Part shown: positions 1 through 6,531 of the stretch, piece by piece | Position numbering within the stretch: the first letter of the stretch is position 1 | Layout of the letters: the number at the start of each line of letters is the position of its first letter | Assembly: GCA_955652025.1 (NCBI GenBank) | Contig: CATPAO010000144.1 | Location: 1 to 6,789, forward strand | DNA: 6,789 bases | Source: Casimicrobiaceae bacterium | GTDB taxonomy: Bacteria > Pseudomonadota > Gammaproteobacteria > Burkholderiales > Casimicrobiaceae | Direction: 5' to 3' | The notes under the pieces: generated by a model | The model's input: only the letters and a program-made list of their open reading frames with translations | What the model was told of the DNA's origin: nothing | The model's database searches: none | Made by a program: the position numbers and the translations under genes

Positions 1-1585
1 GGGCGTAGGTTGTGGGCACGGCGAGACGCTGGAAGCCCCTGGCCTTGAGCGTTTCCCAGTCGATGCCCGCGACTCGCGGATCGGAGACGACGTACGCTTG
101 CCGCGCGAGATCGTCGTCGCTGTCGCGGAAGCACGGCTCGTCGAATCCCATTTTCGCAGCCAGGCGGCGGAAAACCTCGGTATTGGGCAACGCCTCGCCG
201 AGCGGCGCGATCGCCGGGTTGTTCGCCACCGCGTAGAGATGCCCATAACTGCTGTGAATGTCGGTCTGCTCGAGCTGCGTGGTCGCGGGCAGCAGAATAT
301 CGGCGTAATCGGCGGTGTCGGTCTGGAAGATCTCGTGGACGACGCAAAACAGGTCGTCGCGCGCAAAGCCCTTGGCCACGCGGCTCGAATCGGGCGCCAC
401 CGCGAGCGGGTTCGAGTTGTAGACATAGATCGCGCGAATCGGCGGATCGCGGGCGTCGAGCAATGCATCGCCGATCGTCGACATGTTGATCGTCCGCGGC
501 GCGCCGGCGATTAGATCGGGCCGCTCGAGTGCAAACGAATCGACTGGATAGGTGCCCGACGACGACAGCAGCGCGCCGCCGGCAGGGTCACGCCATGCGC
601 CGATCAGCGCCGGCAGGCAGGCGACCGCGCGCACCGCGTTGCCGCCGCCATAGACACGCTGCATGCCGTAATTGAGGCGGATCGCCGCCGGCTTGATCGT
701 GGCGTAGTCGCGCGCGAGGCGCAGCACCTGCTCGACCGGAATGCCGCAGGTTGAGGCGGCGCGCCCGGGCGTCCATTCGGCCGCGCGAGCGGCCAACGCC
801 TCGAATCCGGTCGTGTAGCGATCGACGTAGTCGTGGTCGACAAGGCCTTCGGCGATCAATACGTGCATCAGCCCGTAGGCCAGCGCGGCATCGGTCCCAG
901 GAAGCAGCGCGATGTGCTCGTGACATTTTTCCGCGGTCAAGCTGCGATACGGGTCGATCGCGACGAGTCGCGCGCCGCGGCGCTTGGCTTCCTGCGCGCG
1001 GCTCCAGAAATGCAGGTTGGACGTGACGGCGTTGCTGCCCCAGATGACGATCAGCCGGCTGTTTTCGTATTGCTCGACGTCCATCCCGATCGACGCGCCG
1101 ATCACGGCGGCCCAGCCCACCTTGCCGGCGGTTGCGCAGATCGTGCGGTCGAGCAGCGAGGCGCCGAGGCGATGGAAAAACCGGCGGTCCATCGACGCGC
1201 CTTGCAACAGGCCCATCGTGCCGCAGTAGCTGTAAGGCACGATCGCCTGCGGCCCGTCCGCGGAGGCGGCAATGTCGGCAAAGCGCGTCGCGATTTCGTC
1301 GAGCGCCTCGTCCCAGCCGATGCGCGCGAAGCGCCCTTCACCCTTGCGGCCGACACGACGCATCGGATACAGCACGCGGCCGGGCGAGTAGGTGCGATCG
1401 AGATAGTGCGCGACCTTCGTGCACAGCGCGCCGCCGGTCGTGGGATGGTCCGGATCGCCGCGAATGGCGATGGCCTTGCCATGCTCCACCGTCACCAGCA
1501 TCGCGCACGTGTCGGGGCAATCGTGCGGGCACGCGGCGCGAACGACGCGTCGGGAGGTGGCACCGGAATCGACATCGAGCGGCAT
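1..1585 (-). CDS. Molybdopterin oxidoreductase, [4Fe-4S]-containing (3' end cut off by window edge)
   Basis: This is the N-terminal 528 residues of a DMSO-reductase/formate-dehydrogenase superfamily enzyme, which binds bis-molybdopterin-guanine dinucleotide and one [4Fe-4S] cluster. The reverse-strand frame is open from the ATG at 1585 to the left edge. The cluster motif is near the N-terminus: C19, C23, C27 (CPHDCPDTC) and C55, i.e. CX3CX3CX27C. The motif GRFARIGWDEAL (84-95) is typical of the family. Further pterin-domain blocks are WGSNAVTSN (182-190), AIDPYRS (209-215), LLPGTDAAL (227-235), YVYNSNP (387-393) and LLPATTQLEQ. The family is usually about 650-750 residues, so the dinucleotide-binding C-terminal domain should lie to the left. 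No twin-arginine signal is present, so it is probably cytoplasmic. The substrate cannot be read from sequence; formate-dehydrogenase or assimilatory-type annotations are possible. No electron-transfer subunit is visible. The gene is transcribed divergently from the aldo/keto reductase. Confidence 0.5.
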   Translation of the reverse strand, partial: MPLDVDSGATSRRVVRAACPHDCPDTCAMLVTVEHGKAIAIRGDPDHPTTGGALCTKVAHYLDRTYSPGRVLYPMRRVGRKGEGRFARIGWDEALDEIATRFADIAASADGPQAIVPYSYCGTMGLLQGASMDRRFFHRLGASLLDRTICATAGKVGWAAVIGASIGMDVEQYENSRLIVIWGSNAVTSNLHFWSRAQEAKRRGARLVAIDPYRSLTAEKCHEHIALLPGTDAALAYGLMHVLIAEGLVDHDYVDRYTTGFEALAARAAEWTPGRAASTCGIPVEQVLRLARDYATIKPAAIRLNYGMQRVYGGGNAVRAVACLPALIGAWRDPAGGALLSSSGTYPVDSFALERPDLIAGAPRTINMSTIGDALLDARDPPIRAIYVYNSNPLAVAPDSSRVAKGFARDDLFCVVHEIFQTDTADYADILLPATTQLEQTDIHSSYGHLYAVANNPAIAPLGEALPNTEVFRRLAAKMGFDEPCFRDSDDDLARQAYVVSDPRVAGIDWETLKARGFQRLAVPTTYA

Positions 1586-1591
1586 GCCTGA

Positions 1592-1597
1592 ATTGTA
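1592..1597 (-). promoter_or_regulatory. Putative -10 element of the molybdopterin oxidoreductase gene
   Basis: On the minus strand this reads TACAAT, five of six matches to TATAAT. It ends six bases before the ATG at 1585, so transcription would begin at or next to the start codon and give a leaderless mRNA. This fits the absence of any Shine-Dalgarno sequence. No good -35 hexamer lies 16-18 bases upstream, so the call is tentative. Confidence 0.5.
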
Positions 1598-1622
1598 TCT
1601 GGAGCTCGGACGCCTCGCGCGG

Positions 1623-1628
1623 TACTCT
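1623..1628 (+). promoter_or_regulatory. Possible -10 element of the aldo/keto reductase gene
   Basis: TACTCT lies six bases before the ATG at 1635, the same geometry as the -10 candidate on the opposite strand. The match is moderate, there is no -35 hexamer at normal spacing (TTGTAT at 1593 is 24 bases away), and no Shine-Dalgarno sequence is seen. It is listed mainly because the gene must have a promoter in this 49-bp gap or inside the neighbouring gene. Confidence 0.5.
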
Positions 1629-1634
1629 TGGCGC

Positions 1635-2492
1635 ATGCCTGGATCCGCGCGCTCCGCGTTGCCGACCGTCGCCTTACCGGACGACGGTCGGGTCCCCGCG
1701 CTCGGTCTCGGCACCTGGCGGATGGGCGAGCAGCGCCGCCATCGCGCAGACGAGTTGGCGGCGCTCCGCTCGGGCCTCGATCTCGGGATGACGCTCGTCG
1801 ATACCGCCGAAATGTACGGCGACGGCGGCGCGGAGGAATTGATCGCCGAGGCAATCGCCGGCCGGCGCGACCAGGTGTTCATCGTGAGCAAGGTGTACCC
1901 GCAGAACGCCGGTGCCAAAGGCATGCGGGCGGCGTGCGATCGCAGCCTGAAGCGGCTCGCCACCGATCGCCTGGACCTCTATCTGCTGCATTGGCGCGGG
2001 CGCATCCCGCTCGCCGAAACCGTCGGCGCGTTCGAGCGATTGCGCCGCGACGGCAGGATCCTGCGTTGGGGCGTGTCGAACTTCGACGTCGACGACATGC
2101 AAGAGCTGCTCGCACTGCCCGACGGCCGACGCTGCGCGGCCAACCAGGTGCTTTATAACCTGGGCGAGCGGGGCGTCGAATGGCGCTTGGCCGATCTTTG
2201 CCGCGAGCATCGCATTCCGATCATGGCGTACACGCCCGTCGGGCAGGGTGTTCTTCTGACCCACCGCAAGCTCTCCGCCATCGCGCAAGCGGCCGGCGCA
2301 ACGCCGGCGCAGGTCGCGCTCGCATGGCTCCTTCAGCGTCCCGACGTCATCGCAATTCCCAAGGCGTCGAATCCACTGCACGTGCACGAGAATCGCAAGG
2401 CCGCCGATATCACGCTTTCGCGCGAAATGCTCGCGGTACTCGACGCCGCGTTCCCGCCACCGCATCGCGCCGCGCCGCTCGCAGTCATTTGA
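1635..2492 (+). CDS. Aldo/keto reductase, YeaE-like
   Basis: This is a complete 285-residue NAD(P)H-dependent aldo/keto reductase, a soluble TIM-barrel enzyme that reduces aldehydes and ketones to alcohols. The catalytic tetrad is visible: D56 and Y61 (DTAEMYGDGGAE), K86 (VSKVYP) and H119 (LLHWRG). Other family blocks are GLGTWRMGE (24-32), GRILRWGVSNF, NQVLYNLGERGVEW and the C-terminal IPKASNPLHVHEN. The match to E. coli YeaE, reported as a methylglyoxal reductase, runs from end to end (284 versus 285 residues by recall). A role in reactive-aldehyde detoxification is therefore plausible, but substrate is not decided by sequence. I chose the ATG at 1635 because the protein then starts at the usual distance before the GLGTW strand. 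The frame is open upstream to 1419, but that extension would run back through the divergent gene. No Shine-Dalgarno sequence precedes the ATG. Confidence 0.5.
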   Translation: MPGSARSALPTVALPDDGRVPALGLGTWRMGEQRRHRADELAALRSGLDLGMTLVDTAEMYGDGGAEELIAEAIAGRRDQVFIVSKVYPQNAGAKGMRAACDRSLKRLATDRLDLYLLHWRGRIPLAETVGAFERLRRDGRILRWGVSNFDVDDMQELLALPDGRRCAANQVLYNLGERGVEWRLADLCREHRIPIMAYTPVGQGVLLTHRKLSAIAQAAGATPAQVALAWLLQRPDVIAIPKASNPLHVHENRKAADITLSREMLAVLDAAFPPPHRAAPLAVI

Positions 2493-2688
2493 CCTTCGTC
2501 GTTGCGGCGTGCGCAGTAGGTTACAAACGTGCCGCCGCGATCGTTCGTGGTGAACAAACGCGCGCGCAAGCACGTGCCACTCCCTGCCGGTTCAAGTAGT
2601 TAGCGCAATGCCGACCAACGGCGTCCGCGCGTGGCACGGTTGCTGCTCATGGGTGGACCGTCACACAAATACAAACGCTGGACCCGAC
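2493..2688. other. Intergenic leader before the J-like gene
   Basis: About 200 bases without a supported gene. There is no clear terminator after the reductase. An 8-bp perfect inverted repeat, CGTGCCAC at 2573-2580 and GTGGCACG at 2631-2638, can be extended by GCAA/TTGC (2566-2569 and 2640-2643) across a small internal loop. The 50-base loop holds a second weaker pairing, GCCG with CGGC. A weak hexamer, TACAAA at 2522-2527, could be a -10 element but has no -35 partner. The frame of the downstream gene is open back to a GTG at 2631, which I do not use as the start. Confidence 0.5.
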
Positions 2689-2693
2689 AGGAG
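2689..2693 (+). promoter_or_regulatory. Ribosome binding site deciding the start of the J-like gene
   Basis: AGGAG, six bases before the GTG at 2700. This is one of the best Shine-Dalgarno sequences in the window. It favours the GTG at 2700 over the in-frame GTG at 2631 and ATG at 2649, neither of which has one. Confidence 0.5.
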
Positions 2694-2699
2694 ATCGAC

Positions 2700-3035
2700 G
2701 TGAACTACACGCACTACGACTATCTGGAGATTCCGCCCTGCGCGGACGACGTTCGCATCGAGGCGGCGTACTTGAGATTGGTCGAGCGCCTGCAATACGG
2801 TTCGACCGACGCCGGACAGGACCTTTCCGGACTGGTCCGGCGGATCCACGCCGCCTACGACGTGTTGTCGCAACCGGACGCGCGGCAGGCATACGACGCC
2901 GCGCTCGAGCACGAAGCCGCGCAAGCCGACCGCGAACTCAAGTCGATGCTCGATGGCGGCGCGCCCACGGTGCACCGCAGAGTCCAAGACGTCCCGGCCG
3001 AGCTCGTCCGCGCCGTGGCACAAATGGCGGCCTGA
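2700..3035 (+). CDS. Small J-like domain protein lacking the HPD motif
   Basis: A 111-residue soluble protein whose first 70 residues follow the DnaJ J-domain layout. It has HYDYLEIPP (5-13), then helix II (about 17-32, AAYLRLVERL), then a well-conserved helix III to IV block, IHAAYDVLSQPDARQAYD (49-66). The HPD tripeptide that J-domains use to stimulate DnaK ATPase should lie in the loop at about 32-40. There the sequence is QYGSTDAGQ, so this protein should not act as an ordinary DnaK co-chaperone. The remaining 40 residues are charged and end in a short possible helix (about 99-110). The start is GTG at 2700, set by AGGAG at 2689. No chaperone, membrane segment or zinc motif accompanies it. 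Similar short J-like proteins occur in betaproteobacteria as hypothetical proteins. The fold call is firm; the function is unknown. The stop codon follows A111, at 3033-3035. Confidence 0.5.
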   Translation: MNYTHYDYLEIPPCADDVRIEAAYLRLVERLQYGSTDAGQDLSGLVRRIHAAYDVLSQPDARQAYDAALEHEAAQADRELKSMLDGGAPTVHRRVQDVPAELVRAVAQMAA

Positions 3036-3095
3036 CCAAGAATTCAATCACCGGTTTGCGGCCGCCGGTTCTATTAATTCACTGCAAACAGCGAT

Positions 3096-3117
3096 GCGGT
3101 CGGCGGCCGTTCTTTTG
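3096..3117 (+). terminator. Possible weak intrinsic terminator after the J-like gene
   Basis: GCGGTC pairs with GGCCGT (3105-3110) across a three-base GGC loop, including G·T wobbles, and is followed by TCTTTTG. It lies about 60 bases after the J-like gene's stop. The stem is short and the T-run is interrupted, so this is tentative. Confidence 0.5.
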
Positions 3118-3122
3118 TCCAG

Positions 3123-3140
3123 CGCCCGGAAAACCGGGCG
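3123..3140. repeat. Perfect 7-bp hairpin with AAAA loop
   Basis: CGCCCGG, AAAA, CCGGGCG. This is a perfect, very GC-rich stem. No T-run follows on either strand, so it does not fit a classical terminator. It starts six bases after the T-rich stretch at 3111-3116, so together with the preceding hairpin it may form part of one transcript-end structure. Confidence 0.5.
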
Positions 3141-3171
3141 GCGCCACACGCGGCGGCACGCCGATTTCCCT

Positions 3172-3190
3172 CGCCGCGCAGTGCGCGGCG
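3172..3190. repeat. Perfect 8-bp hairpin with AGT loop
   Basis: CGCCGCGC, AGT, GCGCGGCG. The stem is all G-C pairs and extends outward by one T·G and one C-G pair. No T-run follows. It could be an RNA structure or a protein site, or arise by chance in very GC-rich DNA. Confidence 0.5.
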
Positions 3191-3351
3191 GGACGATCGA
3201 CGGGCGCCGTCTTGGCGTTGCAATTGCCGCGGCGCGGCGCGGCGGAGCCGAAGCCCGCGCGACGCGGCGCCGGCATCGCCCGTACGTCGCGCCACCCACG
3301 CCCGCAGGCTTCATCGCAGCGGTCATTCACTAGCGTCATCGCAAGGTAGAC

Positions 3352-3356
3352 GGAAG
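3352..3356 (+). promoter_or_regulatory. Ribosome binding site of the four-cysteine protein gene
   Basis: GGAAG, six bases before the ATG at 3363, inside a purine-rich stretch (GGAAGAAAA). It supports the chosen start, which also places the first CxxC motif right at the N-terminus, as is usual for this kind of protein. Confidence 0.5.
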
Positions 3357-3362
3357 AAAATC

Positions 3363-3692
3363 ATGGAACGCTGCCGCACCTGCCAATACTTCGATCGCAA
3401 CGCGTCGATGTCCAAGGAAACGAAGTCGACGACGTGGGGCCAGTGCCGCCGAATGGCGCCGATGCTGAGCCCGCAAAACACCAAGCCGCACATGATTGAA
3501 GGCGTCTGGCCGCACGTGCGTGACGACGATTGGTGCGGCGAATACAAGGGCCTCGGCAAGCGCCTCGACGCGCAATTGTCGGACCTGATGGAAAGCCCGC
3601 TGTTGTCCGGTCTCGCGACCGATTCACCCAAGCCGATGTTCATTCCTCTCACCGTTGCGCACGATCCCGGCAACGGTTCGAATAGCGACTAG
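3363..3692 (+). CDS. Conserved four-cysteine small protein, probably metal-binding, function unknown
   Basis: A 109-residue soluble protein with four cysteines in the pattern C4-X2-C7-X20-C28-X29-C58. The cysteines sit in conserved contexts: CRTCQYF (4-10), WGQCRRMAP (25-33) and, after VWPHV, DDDWCGEY (54-61). This CxxCxYF, GxCRRxxP, WPxV, DWCGE layout recurs in small uncharacterised bacterial proteins. I infer that the four cysteines bind one zinc ion or an iron-sulfur cluster, but nothing here proves it. The C-terminal half (about 65-109) is polar, lacks cysteine and is probably not strongly folded. There is no signal peptide or membrane segment. It has a good ribosome site at 3352. It is followed by a 160-base gap with a separate promoter candidate, so it is probably not in one operon with the repair genes downstream. 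It is not long or basic enough to call it a transcription factor. Confidence 0.5.
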   Translation: MERCRTCQYFDRNASMSKETKSTTWGQCRRMAPMLSPQNTKPHMIEGVWPHVRDDDWCGEYKGLGKRLDAQLSDLMESPLLSGLATDSPKPMFIPLTVAHDPGNGSNSD

Positions 3693-3720
3693 CCTTTAAC
3701 GGGCCAGCCTGTCGCCGGCC

Positions 3721-3752
3721 GGCACATCCGCGCGCGATCCGCGGCGGGTGCC
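3721..3752. repeat. Nested GC-rich inverted repeat between the four-cysteine and nuclease genes
   Basis: GGCAC (3721-3725) pairs with GTGCC (3748-3752), enclosing an inner stem, CCGCG (3728-3732) with CGCGG (3740-3744). A GCCGGCCGGC palindrome precedes it. There is no T-run after it. It could be a Rho-independent end with a poor tail, or only composition. Confidence 0.5.
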
Positions 3753-3785
3753 ACTTCGTGTCGCCGCGAGGCCGCGTGCCGGTTC

Positions 3786-3794
3786 TGCTACATT
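3786..3794 (+). promoter_or_regulatory. Extended -10 promoter candidate for the nuclease-helicase operon
   Basis: TGCTACATT combines an extended -10 TG dinucleotide with the hexamer TACATT (four of six matches to TATAAT). No -35 hexamer lies at normal spacing, which extended -10 promoters can tolerate. Transcription would begin near 3801, leaving a leader of about 50 bases before the ATG at 3853. It also argues against the longer in-frame start at 3748. Confidence 0.5.
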
Positions 3795-3852
3795 CACGGC
3801 GTTGCAATTCACGCATGCGCGTCCGCCTCGCGCGTGTGCCAACCGCCGCCGC

Positions 3853-6531
3853 ATGTTCGAACCCCGCGTTCTTGCGGCGCTCGCCGCCGGATCCACCGTG
3901 GTCACGCCCAACAAGCGCCTCGCGCGCGCGCTCGTGGCGCGCTACGACGCCGATCAGCGCGCTGCCGGACATCGGGCGTGGCCGGCGGTGCGCGCGCTTC
4001 CTTGGACCGCGTGGCAGGACGCGCTGTGGAGCGATGTGCTGGCATGCGACGCGCTACCTTCGATCGCGCGGCGACTCGACGCGACCGCCGCTGATTGGTG
4101 TTGGAAACGCATCGTCGTCGAGGACGGCGCACCGCTGTTCGATCCGGGCGGAGCCGCGGCATTGGCGACCGATGCCTGGGCGCTGCTGAAGTCCTGGGGC
4201 GCCGGCGGCAAGAGTTGGCGCGGGTGGCAGCGCGATGTCGGTGAAGATCCGGCGGCGTTCGCGCGCTGGGCCGAGCGGTTTCACGCTCGCATCGGACGCA
4301 TGGACGCGATCGACACCGCGTCGATCGCCGATTCGCTCGCGCGCGCGGCGCCCGCCGTGGCGGCGTGGCGCGACCTCGACATCGTGCTCGCGGGATTCGT
4401 CGAGATGTCGCCGCAACAAGAACGGCTCGTGGCCGCGCTCGCACACCATGGCGCGAAGTTGACGCGCGTCGACACGCTTGCGCCGGCGCCATCGCGGGTG
4501 ATGCACGCGAGCGCCGCATCGCCGGGCGACGAGCTTCGGAGCGCGCTTGCGTGGGCGCGGACCGAGGCGCTGGCCCGCCCCGGCGCCGCGATCGGCATCG
4601 CCGTGCTCGACTTGGCGTCGCGCACCGACGAAGTTCGCGCGCTCGCCGACGACATGCTGTGTTCGGCGCTGCAGCTACCGGGCCACGAAGGGTCGCCACG
4701 ACCCTACAACGTCTCGCTAGGCGCAAGTCTCGCGCGTGTTCCGCTGGTCGGCACCGCGCTCGACTTGATCGAATGGGCCGGCGCGCCGCTGCCGCTCGGG
4801 CGAGCGGCGGTCCTGCTCCGCTCACCCTATTTGCCCGATGCGGTATCGCAATGGCCGCGCCGCGCCGCGCTGGAAAAGTCGTGGATCGAAGGCGGACGAC
4901 GCGAGGTTTCGCTGGCCGATGTCCGCGCCGAGCTTGCCGCCGTCGATCCCGGATTGGGCGATCGCTTGCGGCGAGCGAACGATGCGGCGCCGTCGGCGGC
5001 GTCGCCCCGCGCCTGGACCGACATCTGGCGGAGTCTTCTTGTCGCGGTTGGATGGCCCGGCACGCGCCCACTCGACAGCGCTGAGCAGCAGACGCGCAAT
5101 GCGTGGGAAGAGTTGCTGGCGCAATTCGCGGGGCTCGCGCAGGTCGAGGATCGGATGCGAGTCCATGACGCGGTCGTCGCGTTGCGCGCATTCGCCAATG
5201 CGACGCTATTCCAGCCGGAAACGACGGCTGCGCCGGTTCAGATCCTCGGCGTGCTCGAGGCGGCGGGCTTGCCGTTCGATCGTTTGTGGATCGCGGGATT
5301 GTCAGGCGACCGCTGGCCGCAGGCACCGGAACCGAATCCCCTTCTGCCGTTGTCGTGGCAGCGGGCGCACGACGTGCCGCGATCGTCGGCCGCACGCGAG
5401 CTGCGTTTCGCCCGGGCATTAACGGCGAGCCTGTTGCACAGCGCGCCCGAGGTCGTCGTCAGTTACGCGCGGAACGTCGACGACCATCCGCGGGGGCCAT
5501 CGCGCATGATCGAGGAGTTGCGATTTCCGTTGTACACCGGCGACCCCGCGCCGGCTTCGTACGCGCGCGCCATTCATGCGGCGGCGCCGGAGCGTGAAGC
5601 CATCGCCGATTACCGCGCGCCTCCACTCCGGTCGGGCGAACGCGTGCCGGGCGGTGCGCGCATCGTCGAGGCGCAAGGCGACTGCCCGTTCAAGGCGATC
5701 GGCAGCTGTCGTTTGGACGTCGAGCCTTGGCCTGCCGCGATCACCGGCCTGACCGCGAGCGAGCGCGGAATTCTCGTGCATGCCGCGCTGGCCGCATTCT
5801 GGCGCGAGGTTGGCGATCATCAGGCGCTCACGCAACTTGATGAAACCCGGCTCGCGATGCAACTCGAGCGTGCGATCAATGCCGCAGGACGCGCCCTCAA
5901 GCCCACCCGCTGGCGCGCGCTGGAGCCGTTGGTCGCTCAGGGCGAAGCAGGTCGGCTCTTTACGCTGCTCCGATCCTGGATCGAGGGGCAAGAGCTGCCG
6001 CGGCCGCCGTTTGCCGTTGTCGGCATCGAGCACCCGGCGGTGCTCACGCTCGCCGACGTTTCGTTCGACGTTCGCATCGATCGCATCGACGCCATCGGCG
6101 ACGCGCTTGCCATCATCGACTACAAGACCGGCATCGCGCCGTCGCTTGCATCGTGGTTCGACGCGCGCCCGCGCGCGCCGCAGCTCGGGCTGTACGCGCT
6201 CGCGCGACGCGCGATCGTCCCCGACGCTGGCGTGCACGCGCTTCTGTATGCGCAGTTGCGGCCCGGCGACCCGAAAGTCATCGGCGTCGCAACCGAATCG
6301 GCGGCATGGCCGGGGCTGAAGCCGGTTGCCGCAACGCGCGTCGCTGCCGACTGGGCGGCGCTCCTCGCGTGGTGGCGCGATCACTTGACGTCTCTCGCCC
6401 TCGAGATTCGAAACGGGATCGCCGACGTGTCGCCGCGCGACGGTGACAAGACCTGCCGAAACTGCGGACTCGCTTCGCTGTGCCGGATCCGCGCAAGCGT
6501 AGCGTCCACGGAGGACGCCGTCGATGAATGA
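3853..6531 (+). CDS. AddB-like DNA repair protein with C-terminal RecB-type PD-(D/E)XK nuclease and Fe-S cluster
   Basis: An 892-residue AddB-like subunit of a predicted helicase-nuclease that would resect double-strand breaks for RecA, working with the UvrD-type protein encoded next. It matches the family annotated 'probable DNA repair protein' (TIGR03623, from memory). The N-terminal part is a helicase-like fold without a Walker A motif ([10 protein letters not shown] near residue 18). The block [12 protein letters not shown] (478-489), followed by [11 protein letters not shown], is family-typical. The nuclease site is intact: RGILVH with H643, D743 in RIDRID, D756 and K758 in IDYKTG, then Q777 and Y781 in QLGLYA. 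Iron-sulfur cysteines are C611 (DCPF) and C868-X2-C871-X5-C877, the AddB pattern. I chose the ATG at 3853 ([10 protein letters not shown]) because the family starts near there and the frame extension to 3748 runs through the promoter candidate. No Shine-Dalgarno sequence is evident. It overlaps the next gene by eight bases. Confidence 0.5.
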   Translation: MFEPRVLAALAAGSTVVTPNKRLARALVARYDADQRAAGHRAWPAVRALPWTAWQDALWSDVLACDALPSIARRLDATAADWCWKRIVVEDGAPLFDPGGAAALATDAWALLKSWGAGGKSWRGWQRDVGEDPAAFARWAERFHARIGRMDAIDTASIADSLARAAPAVAAWRDLDIVLAGFVEMSPQQERLVAALAHHGAKLTRVDTLAPAPSRVMHASAASPGDELRSALAWARTEALARPGAAIGIAVLDLASRTDEVRALADDMLCSALQLPGHEGSPRPYNVSLGASLARVPLVGTALDLIEWAGAPLPLGRAAVLLRSPYLPDAVSQWPRRAALEKSWIEGGRREVSLADVRAELAAVDPGLGDRLRRANDAAPSAASPRAWTDIWRSLLVAVGWPGTRPLDSAEQQTRNAWEELLAQFAGLAQVEDRMRVHDAVVALRAFANATLFQPETTAAPVQILGVLEAAGLPFDRLWIAGLSGDRWPQAPEPNPLLPLSWQRAHDVPRSSAARELRFARALTASLLHSAPEVVVSYARNVDDHPRGPSRMIEELRFPLYTGDPAPASYARAIHAAAPEREAIADYRAPPLRSGERVPGGARIVEAQGDCPFKAIGSCRLDVEPWPAAITGLTASERGILVHAALAAFWREVGDHQALTQLDETRLAMQLERAINAAGRALKPTRWRALEPLVAQGEAGRLFTLLRSWIEGQELPRPPFAVVGIEHPAVLTLADVSFDVRIDRIDAIGDALAIIDYKTGIAPSLASWFDARPRAPQLGLYALARRAIVPDAGVHALLYAQLRPGDPKVIGVATESAAWPGLKPVAATRVAADWAALLAWWRDHLTSLALEIRNGIADVSPRDGDKTCRNCGLASLCRIRASVASTEDAVDE
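6510..6514 (+). promoter_or_regulatory. Ribosome binding site of the helicase gene
   Basis: GGAGG inside the end of the nuclease gene, nine bases before the ATG at 6524. It favours that ATG over the ATG at 6528, which is in another frame. Confidence 0.5.

Larger units (their letters stand above)
3036..3351. other. GC-rich intergenic region with several short hairpins
   Basis: About 315 bases with no gene I can support. Open frames here exist on both strands, but they are Arg/Ala-rich, match no family I recognise and have no ribosome binding site. Visible structure includes the NotI-like palindrome at 3058-3065, the hairpin plus T-run at 3096-3117, a 7-bp perfect stem with an AAAA loop at 3123-3140, an 8-bp perfect stem with an AGT loop at 3172-3190, a 5-bp stem at 3199-3211, and a run of CGGCG units at about 3228-3243. 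It should contain the promoter of the downstream gene, but I cannot point to it. Confidence 0.5.

Noticed and set aside
833..1591. Plus-strand 252-codon open frame across the molybdopterin oxidoreductase
   Set aside because: Shadow of the minus-strand gene, whose Fe-S motif and pterin blocks are explicit.
1419..1634. 72-residue N-terminal extension of the aldo/keto reductase
   Set aside because: It overlaps the divergent gene's coding start, and the protein aligns from end to end with YeaE when started at 1635.
1674..2573. Antisense 299-codon open frame across the aldo/keto reductase
   Set aside because: It is the mirror of a clear enzyme gene with an intact catalytic tetrad. High-GC codon use keeps the opposite frame open, and the product resembles no family.
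2581..2600. GGTTCAA word resembling a tRNA T-arm
   Set aside because: No matching T-stem, acceptor stem or anticodon arm could be built around it.
3056..3349. 97-codon frame in the hairpin-rich gap
   Set aside because: Arg/Ala-rich, no ribosome site, no family resemblance, and overlapped by similar frames on both strands; looks like base composition.
3748..3852. 35-residue N-terminal extension of the nuclease protein from a GTG at 3748
   Set aside because: It would read through the extended -10 promoter candidate and a GC-rich inverted repeat, is Arg/Pro-rich, and the family-like start is [10 protein letters not shown] at 3853.
3902..5419. Antisense 505-codon open frame across the nuclease gene
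   Set aside because: Very Arg/Ala/Pro-rich translation with no motif, while the plus strand carries an unmistakable repair protein.
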